Assembly: GCA_015258265.1 (NCBI GenBank)
Contig: JABZIP010000013.1
Span: forward strand, 1 to 35,307
Reading direction: 5' to 3'
DNA length: 35,307 nt
Source of the DNA: Clostridiales bacterium
GTDB taxonomy: Bacteria > Bacillota > Clostridia > Peptostreptococcales > Anaerovoracaceae
The stretch's first letter is position 1. Every line of letters begins with the position of its first letter. The position numbers and the translations under genes are program-made. Under the pieces are notes generated by a model. It had not been told where the DNA came from, did no database searches, and saw only the letters and a list, made by a program, of their open reading frames with translations. This document shows, in pieces, positions 31,773 through 35,307 of this stretch.

Positions 31773-33509
31773 ATGAGAATTCAACACAACGTAACAGCAC
31801 TTAACTCTTACAGAAACTTAAGAGGAAACAATTCCGCTCTTTCTAAGAACCTAGAGAAACTTTCTTCAGGTTACAGAATCAACAGAGCAGGAGATGACGC
31901 TGCAGGACTAGCTGTATCCGAAAAGATGAGAGCACAGATCAGAGGTCTTGAGACTGCTGAAAAGAACGCACAGGACGGTATCTCTTTGGTACAGACTGCA
32001 GAAGGTGCACTTACAGAAGTACACAGCATGCTAAACCGTATGGTAGAGCTTGCTACACAGTCAGCTAACGGAACTTACGATAACGCTGTAGACAGAAAGA
32101 ACCTTCAGTCTGAGGTTGCTTCACTTAAGAACGAAATCGACAGAATTTCGCAGGCTTCTAACTACAACGGAATCAAACTTCTCGACGGTTCTATGTCAAA
32201 CAAGGCTATGAACACAAAAGCTCCTGAAGTAAAAGGTTCCAGCTTGCTTCCTACAGAAGATATCAAAGCACAGGCTGGTGAACAGGAATTGAAGTTTGCT
32301 GCTACGACTGCTACAAACGGACCTAAAGAAGGCGGAAAGTTTGCAGTAAGCATTAACTACAAAGAAGGCACAGGCGCTGAAAAAGTTAAAACTTTTGAGT
32401 TCGATGTAGTTAAAAACGGAACAAAACTTGAGTTCCAAGACAAAGACGGCAATGTAATGGGAGAAGCTGCAGCGACAACAGGTGTTGTAACAGACGCAGA
32501 AATCTCCGCATTGACAGCAAAAGCTATCAATCAGGATGCTGATTTAAAGAAAATCTTTACAGCAGACGGTGCAGCAGCTACTATGAAGCTAGCGGCAAAA
32601 GAAAAAGGTCTTAAGGGCGGAGAAGTAGTTGGTGCTACTGCTTATGCTACAAAGGCAGACGGAGCTTTGGCTATCGCTGCAGATGCTTACGACAAAGCTG
32701 AAGTTAAGGTTGTTAAAGACAGAGTTGATGCAGGTCATGCATATGATTTCTCGAAAAACATCGTATTCGGTGATGACGAAGCGGGAACTAATCACGGAAT
32801 CAGAGATACTGAAGATATCAACAAAGCTATATTCGAAGTTAACGGTGAAAAATTCGTATTCGTAAACAACGGACTTACTAAGAGTCAGTGGGATGCGGTA
32901 GTCAAGAGCGGAGCTCACCATGTATCTGTAAATGCTGCTGCTGCAGCACCTGCAGATGTCGATGTTAAAGAAATGGCGAGAAAAATCGAAGACGTAACAG
33001 GTCTAAAAGCTACTCAGGGTGAAGTTGGTACTGGTGCTAATGCTGGAAAATTCACTGAAGACGCAACTAAGAAAATGCTTAAGTTTGATAATGCAGGTAA
33101 AGCTGAAGACAAGAGCCTTACTCTTCAAATCGGTGACACTGCAGATGCATTCAACAAGATGAAGGTTTCTATCCAGGCTATGGATGTTAAGAGCCTAGGA
33201 ATCGACGGAGTTGACGTTTCTACTCAGGACGGAGCTTCTGTTGCAGTAGACAAGATTAAGAACGCTATCAATAGTGTATCTTCTACTCGTGGTGACCTCG
33301 GTGCACTTCAGAACAGACTTGAGCACACTATCAACAACCTAGGTGTTATGACTGAGAACATCACTGATGCTGAATCCAGAATCAGAGATACAGACATGGC
33401 TAAGGAAATGATGGCTTACACTAAGAACAACATCTTAATGCAGGCTTCTCAGGCTATGCTTGCTCAGGCTAACCAGATACCTCAGGGCGTTCTTCAGCTT
33501 CTAGGCTAA
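31773..33509 (+). CDS. Flagellin
   Basis: 578 residues from the ATG at 31773, with AAGGAGG 8 bases upstream; a TTG at 31737 lies in the leader hairpin and is rejected. Conserved N-terminal D0/D1 domain about 1-140 (MRIQHNVTALNSYRNLRGNN, INRAGDDAAGLAVSEKMRAQ). Conserved C-terminal D1/D0 domain about 495-578 (RGDLGALQNRLEHTINNLG, ESRIRDTDMAKEMMAYTK, ending PQGVLQLLG). Between them is a 350-residue variable surface region rich in Ala, Lys, Asp and Gly. No Cys is present. It differs from its neighbours in using a narrow set of codons, as highly expressed genes do. The export path is the flagellar type III system. Confidence 0.97.
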   Translation: MRIQHNVTALNSYRNLRGNNSALSKNLEKLSSGYRINRAGDDAAGLAVSEKMRAQIRGLETAEKNAQDGISLVQTAEGALTEVHSMLNRMVELATQSANGTYDNAVDRKNLQSEVASLKNEIDRISQASNYNGIKLLDGSMSNKAMNTKAPEVKGSSLLPTEDIKAQAGEQELKFAATTATNGPKEGGKFAVSINYKEGTGAEKVKTFEFDVVKNGTKLEFQDKDGNVMGEAAATTGVVTDAEISALTAKAINQDADLKKIFTADGAAATMKLAAKEKGLKGGEVVGATAYATKADGALAIAADAYDKAEVKVVKDRVDAGHAYDFSKNIVFGDDEAGTNHGIRDTEDINKAIFEVNGEKFVFVNNGLTKSQWDAVVKSGAHHVSVNAAAAAPADVDVKEMARKIEDVTGLKATQGEVGTGANAGKFTEDATKKMLKFDNAGKAEDKSLTLQIGDTADAFNKMKVSIQAMDVKSLGIDGVDVSTQDGASVAVDKIKNAINSVSSTRGDLGALQNRLEHTINNLGVMTENITDAESRIRDTDMAKEMMAYTKNNILMQASQAMLAQANQIPQGVLQLLG

Positions 33510-33519
33510 TAGGCTAGTT

Positions 33520-33640
33520 AAATTTCCGCCCAGCTTCGTTGATTTCGCTACTTCGGTACTCGCGTACGCTTAGTACGCTCCGTTTCCTCAGTAGCTCACC
33601 GCCTAGCCGGACGAAAATTTTCCGTCGCCTATGGCAATGG
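33520..33640. repeat. GC-rich extragenic element with nested inverted repeats
   Basis: Inner palindrome GCGTAC-GCTTA-GTACGC (stem 33562-33567 with 33573-33578) within an outer pair GCTACT/AGTAGC (33547-33552 with 33590-33595). GC content is well above its surroundings. No coding sequence. It may be a dispersed extragenic palindromic element, but only one copy is in the window. Confidence 0.45.
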
Positions 33641-33653
33641 ACAAATTAAAAAT

Positions 33654-33683
33654 AAAAGCAGGTTCCGTACAACCTGCTTTTTT
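33654..33683 (+). terminator. Intrinsic terminator after flagellin, start of repeat unit A
   Basis: AAAAGCAGGTT (33654-33664), loop CCGTAC, AACCTGCTTTT (33671-33681), then TT. A mutated version is found at 33997 and a third version at 34382. Confidence 0.8.
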
Positions 33684-33717
33684 AAATTTTTGTGTTTACA
33701 CCGGACAAATTTTGTGG

Positions 33718-33723
33718 TATAAT
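33718..33723 (+). promoter_or_regulatory. Promoter of antitoxin RNA A
   Basis: TTTACA (33695-33700), 17-base spacer, TATAAT (33718-33723). Confidence 0.65.
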
Positions 33724-33729
33724 ACGGAT

Positions 33730-33793
33730 ACAGAAAAGGAAATAATCATCATCTGTACACCAAAAAACCTGGAGGTGGGAACTCCAGGTTTTT
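33730..33793 (+). ncRNA. Predicted antisense RNA antitoxin A
   Basis: Short transcript of about 65 bases from the promoter at 33695-33723 to the terminator with stem CCTGGAG/CTCCAGG (33768-33774 with 33782-33788), loop GTGGGAA and a T tract. Its 3' half is antisense to the end of the converging peptide transcript. Confidence 0.55.
33763..33793. terminator. Shared bidirectional terminator, copy A
   Basis: AAAAACCTGGAG, loop GTGGGAA, CTCCAGGTTTTT; works on both strands and forms the overlap of the two converging RNAs. Confidence 0.75.
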
Positions 33794-33807
33794 CAATAGG
33801 CTAATTG

Positions 33808-33861
33808 TCATTTGTTCTTGTTCCTGTCTAGCCATTTGCAGATGTAGTAAGAAGCTATCAT
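33808..33861 (-). pseudogene. Deleted type I toxin peptide, copy A
   Basis: 17 residues, MIASYYICKWLDRNKNK, identical to the C-terminal end of the copy B peptide. Relative to copy B 39 bases (13 codons) are missing in frame, just after the start, which removes the hydrophobic core NWIISFIISVAAG. Start, GGGAGGTG ribosome binding site, leader hairpin and promoter are intact. Without the membrane segment it is probably not toxic. Confidence 0.75.
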
Positions 33862-33868
33862 CGTTTCA

Positions 33869-33913
33869 CCTCCCTTCTGATGTCAGAATGGGAATGACAA
33901 CAAGGTTATTGTA
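33869..33913 (-). promoter_or_regulatory. Toxin A promoter and Shine-Dalgarno-blocking hairpin
   Basis: Extended -10 TGCTACAAT on the reverse strand (TACAAT = plus 33908-33913). In the leader TTCTGA-CA-TCAGAA (plus 33875-33888), extended by CCC/GGG, covers part of the ribosome binding site. Confidence 0.55.
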
Positions 33914-34060
33914 GCACAAAGCTAATGGAAAATAAATACATAAATTACAAAAACAACAAAAATCATCGAACAGAAAATAGTAAATTTACTTAAAACAAAA
34001 AGCAGATTTCGTACAACCTGTTTTTTAAATTTTTGTGTTTACACCGGACAAATTTTGTGG

Positions 34061-34066
34061 TATAAT
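34061..34066 (+). promoter_or_regulatory. Promoter of antitoxin RNA B
   Basis: TTTACA (34038-34043), 17-base spacer, TATAAT (34061-34066). Confidence 0.65.
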
Positions 34067-34072
34067 ACATAT

Positions 34073-34138
34073 ACAGAAAAGGAAATAATCATCATCTGTA
34101 CACCAAAAAAACCTGGAGTCCACAGCTCCAGGTTTTTT
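34073..34138 (+). ncRNA. Predicted antisense RNA antitoxin B
   Basis: About 66 bases ending at the terminator with stem CCTGGAG/CTCCAGG (34112-34118 with 34126-34132), loop TCCACAG. The 3' part is antisense to the toxin mRNA's 3' end. Loop bases differ from copy A, which may keep the two pairs separate. Confidence 0.58.
34105..34138. terminator. Shared bidirectional terminator, copy B
   Basis: A-tract, CCTGGAG, loop TCCACAG, CTCCAGG, TTTTTT. Ends both the antitoxin RNA (+) and the toxin mRNA (-). Confidence 0.78.
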
Positions 34139-34151
34139 AATAGGCTAATTG

Positions 34152-34244
34152 TCATTTGTTCTTGTTCCTGTCTAGCCATTTGCAGATATAGTAAGAAGCC
34201 ATACCTGCTGCGACAGAAATTATAAAGGAAATAATCCAATTCAT
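34152..34244 (-). CDS. Type I toxin-like hydrophobic peptide, copy B
   Basis: 30 residues, starting MNWIISFIISVAAG and ending YYICKWLDRNKNK. It has one short membrane helix (about 3-20) and a positively charged tail, the standard plan of type I toxins. GGGAGGTG lies 5 bases before the ATG. Similar small proteins ending in a KWLD-type motif are common in Clostridia and some act as type I toxins; that relation is from memory. A convergent RNA from the opposite strand overlaps its mRNA at a shared terminator, and the leader can fold over the ribosome binding site. Too short for standard gene finders. Confidence 0.7.
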   Translation of the reverse strand: MNWIISFIISVAAGMASYYICKWLDRNKNK

Positions 34245-34251
34245 CGTTTCA

Positions 34252-34296
34252 CCTCCCTTCTGATGTCAGAATGGGAATGACAACAAGATTATTGTA
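34252..34296 (-). promoter_or_regulatory. Toxin B promoter and Shine-Dalgarno-blocking hairpin
   Basis: Extended -10 TGCTACAAT on the reverse strand (TACAAT = plus 34291-34296). Leader hairpin TTCTGA-CA-TCAGAA (plus 34258-34271) with CCC/GGG at its base includes the first part of the ribosome binding site. Confidence 0.55.
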
Positions 34297-34381
34297 GCAT
34301 AAAGCTAATGGAAAATAAATACATAAATTACAAAAAATAACAAAAATCATCGAACAGAAAATAGTAAATTTACTTAAAACA

Positions 34382-34440
34382 AAAAGCAGATTTCTTTCAA
34401 CCTGCTTTTTTAAATTTTTGTGTTTACATTTGATAAATTC
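34382..34440. repeat. Third, truncated repeat unit C
   Basis: Terminator AAAAAGCAG/CTGCTTTTT (34381-34412) plus the first bases of the antitoxin promoter. The sequence then diverges (TTTACATTTGATAAATTCTG), with no -10 and no toxin gene. It is a remnant of an earlier copy. Confidence 0.7.
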
Positions 34441-34609
34441 TGTGCCGTGGAAGAACGAATCGGTTCAATTTTAAGATGGAACTGGCTACTAAATCCGTCG
34501 GGCAAAATGAAAAATATAAAACAGTGTATTTCGAATGTAAATAAAATAATTGGAGCTCCCGGCGTAAAAAATATTTCAATATAGGTCAACTTGAAAAAGG
34601 GGCGCTACA
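34441..34609. other. Stretch without a recognised gene
   Basis: An open frame of 45 codons starting at GTG 34447 has no ribosome binding site and no recognised similarity. No hairpin or promoter pattern seen. Confidence 0.4.
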
Positions 34610-34645
34610 ATAAAAAAAGAAGAAGCCTACTACCGGGCATCTTCT
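34610..34645 (-). terminator. Terminator of the tRNA operon
   Basis: On the reverse strand AGAAGATGCC, 8-base loop, GGCTTCTTCT (plus 34618-34627 and 34636-34645, one mismatch), then TTTTTTT. Confidence 0.75.
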
Positions 34646-34655
34646 ACTATAATGA

Positions 34656-34700
34656 CATATCCGAAACAACGTTTTACGAAAAACGCAGAGTTCGGATATG
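34656..34700. repeat. Long inverted repeat in the tRNA operon tail
   Basis: CATATCCGAA (34656-34665) and TTCGGATATG (34691-34700) pair perfectly, with an inner CGTTTT-ACGA-AAAACG hairpin. It lies between tRNA-Leu(CAG) and the terminator. Confidence 0.6.
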
Positions 34701-34707
34701 CACAATT

Positions 34708-34790
34708 TGGTGCGGATAAAGGGATTCGAACCCCCATGATTTCTCACACGGACCTGAACCGTGCGCGTCTGCCAATTCCGCCATATCCGC
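34708..34790 (-). tRNA. tRNA-Leu (anticodon CAG)
   Basis: Reverse-strand cloverleaf of 83 bases. Acceptor GCGGATA/TATCCGC, anticodon arm CACGG-TTCAGGT-CCGTG, long variable arm typical of Leu, T loop GGTTCGAATCC. The 3' CCA is encoded (plus 34708-34710). Confidence 0.93.
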
Positions 34791-34794
34791 AAGA

Positions 34795-34823
34795 ATAAAA
34801 AAACTTGCAATCGCTTGCAAGTT
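34795..34823 (-). terminator. Terminator-like hairpin between tRNA-fMet and tRNA-Leu(CAG)
   Basis: On the reverse strand AACTTGCAA-GCGA-TTGCAAGTT (plus 34802-34823), a 9-bp stem with a GNRA tetraloop, followed by TTTTTATT. It would reduce transcription of the last tRNA gene. Confidence 0.65.
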
Positions 34824-34830
34824 AAATGCA

Positions 34831-34906
<76 letters not shown>

Positions 34907-34914
34907 ATATTGAT

Positions 34915-35003
34915 TGGTGCCGGAAACCGGGGTCGAACCGGTACGATCGGTAAGGATCGCAGGATTTTAAGTCCTGTGCGTCTGCCAATTCCGCCATTCC
35001 GGC
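34915..35003 (-). tRNA. tRNA-Leu (anticodon TAA)
   Basis: 89 bases with CCA. Acceptor GCCGGAA/TTCCGGC, anticodon arm CAGGA-CTTAAAA-TCCTG, long variable arm, T arm CCGGTTCGACCCCGG. Confidence 0.93.
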
Positions 35004-35015
35004 ATGAGATTAAAT

Positions 35016-35090
<75 letters not shown>

Positions 35091-35128
35091 ACATCATAAT
35101 CCATAATCACTTACCAGCGACAGAATGT

Positions 35129-35158
35129 ATTATACCTTAAAATACATAATCGTGTCAA
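35129..35158 (-). promoter_or_regulatory. SigA promoter of the tRNA operon
   Basis: On the reverse strand TTGACA (plus 35153-35158), 18-base spacer, TATAAT (plus 35129-35134). It starts transcription about 30 bases before tRNA-Asn. Confidence 0.85.
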
Positions 35159-35159
35159 G

Positions 35160-35307
35160 ACTTTTTTTAAAATCTGCAAAAGAGGCTCTTTACGAGCGGA
35201 TAAAAATGAAAGCGAGAAATTGCACCAAAAGAATTTCAGGAAATTGCATTAGATGTTATGCTACAATAGATTTGTGACAAAAAAGTATAAAAAAAGAAAG
35301 CCAACTG
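35160..35307. other. Intergenic end of the window
   Basis: No gene seen. An extended -10 TGCTACAAT at 35259-35267 on the forward strand may serve a gene beyond the window; it matches the toxin promoters' TGCTACAAT. No good -35 is seen. Confidence 0.35.

Larger units (their letters stand above)
33654..33996. repeat. Tandem repeat unit A (type I toxin-antitoxin module, degenerate)
   Basis: Unit of 343 bases: terminator, antitoxin RNA promoter and RNA, toxin remnant, toxin promoter and AT-rich tail. It is nearly identical to unit B except for a 39-base deletion in the peptide gene, different terminator loop bases and small changes. Confidence 0.85.
33997..34381. repeat. Tandem repeat unit B (type I toxin-antitoxin module, complete)
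   Basis: 385-base unit matching unit A. The leading hairpin is damaged (AAAAGCAGATT facing AACCTGTTTT), but the promoters, peptide and terminator are complete. Confidence 0.85.

Noticed and set aside
33654..34440. CRISPR array
   Set aside because: Only two long units plus a remnant, with promoters and a peptide gene inside; no short repeat-spacer pattern.
33654..34440. Insertion sequence or transposon
   Set aside because: No transposase and no terminal inverted repeats with target duplications.
34447..34584. 45-codon frame after repeat unit C
   Set aside because: No ribosome binding site, no recognisable features; could be chance.

Overview
The window looks like a chromosomal segment of a motile, low-to-moderate GC anaerobic Firmicute, most likely class Clostridia. 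The evidence is AGGAGG-type ribosome binding sites, frequent TTG starts, SigA promoters (TTGACA-17-TATAAT), a SigD/sigma-28-type flagellin promoter, the tmk-holB-ricT-trmN6 and ftsH-coaX-dusB neighbourhoods, tRNA genes with encoded CCA, and type I toxin-antitoxin loci of a style common in Clostridia. The genus cannot be fixed from the sequence alone. Nothing indicates a prophage, plasmid, IS element or CRISPR array.

Left part (1-9020): the end of cheD runs into a strong bidirectional terminator. Facing it is a two-gene unit, a ParA/Soj-type ATPase followed by a protein with a C-terminal ComFB-like domain (a family reported to bind cyclic dinucleotides). Divergent from it is a tight operon: ftsH, a PucR-type regulator, coaX (type III pantothenate kinase), a DusB-type tRNA-dihydrouridine synthase and asnS.

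Middle part (9021-18780): a free-standing EF-G-like GTPase, then a DUF1538 membrane protein with a tandem P-II-like protein. Next is a cobalamin riboswitch with its own promoter and a downstream intrinsic terminator. It leads to an unrecognised 92-residue protein and a xylose-isomerase-type TIM-barrel protein that may be the cobamide-remodelling hydrolase CbiR. A 34-residue membrane peptide, tmk with an unusual acidic N-terminal extension, holB, ricT, a trmN6-type methyltransferase and a small membrane protein follow.

Right-middle part (18774-31620): the reverse-strand series rpsO, pnp, a YcgR-like PilZ protein and a lipoprotein. Then come an AraC-type regulator with what looks like a leftover GH39 C-terminal domain, an NhaC-family antiporter and an unrecognised 415-residue protein. 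The forward operon metK-aspartokinase-metA-like-fic follows. The metA-like product has Gly where the family nucleophile Cys142 should be, and the Fic protein looks like a class III Fic with a C-terminal inhibitory helix.

Right end (31620-35307): flagellin, with a SigD-type promoter and a leader hairpin that presents GGA in its loop just upstream of the Shine-Dalgarno sequence, as in CsrA-controlled flagellin genes. Next are two tandem copies, plus a third remnant, of a probable type I toxin-antitoxin module. Copy B encodes a 30-residue hydrophobic peptide. Copy A has lost 39 bases in frame, which removes the membrane segment, while its antisense RNA promoter and terminator remain. A reverse-strand tRNA operon (Asn, Leu-UAA, fMet, Leu-CAG) closes the window. 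Shared themes are motility and cyclic-dinucleotide-linked control (cheD, ComFB, PilZ, flagellin) and translation (AsnS, EF-G-like, DusB, S15, tRNAs).
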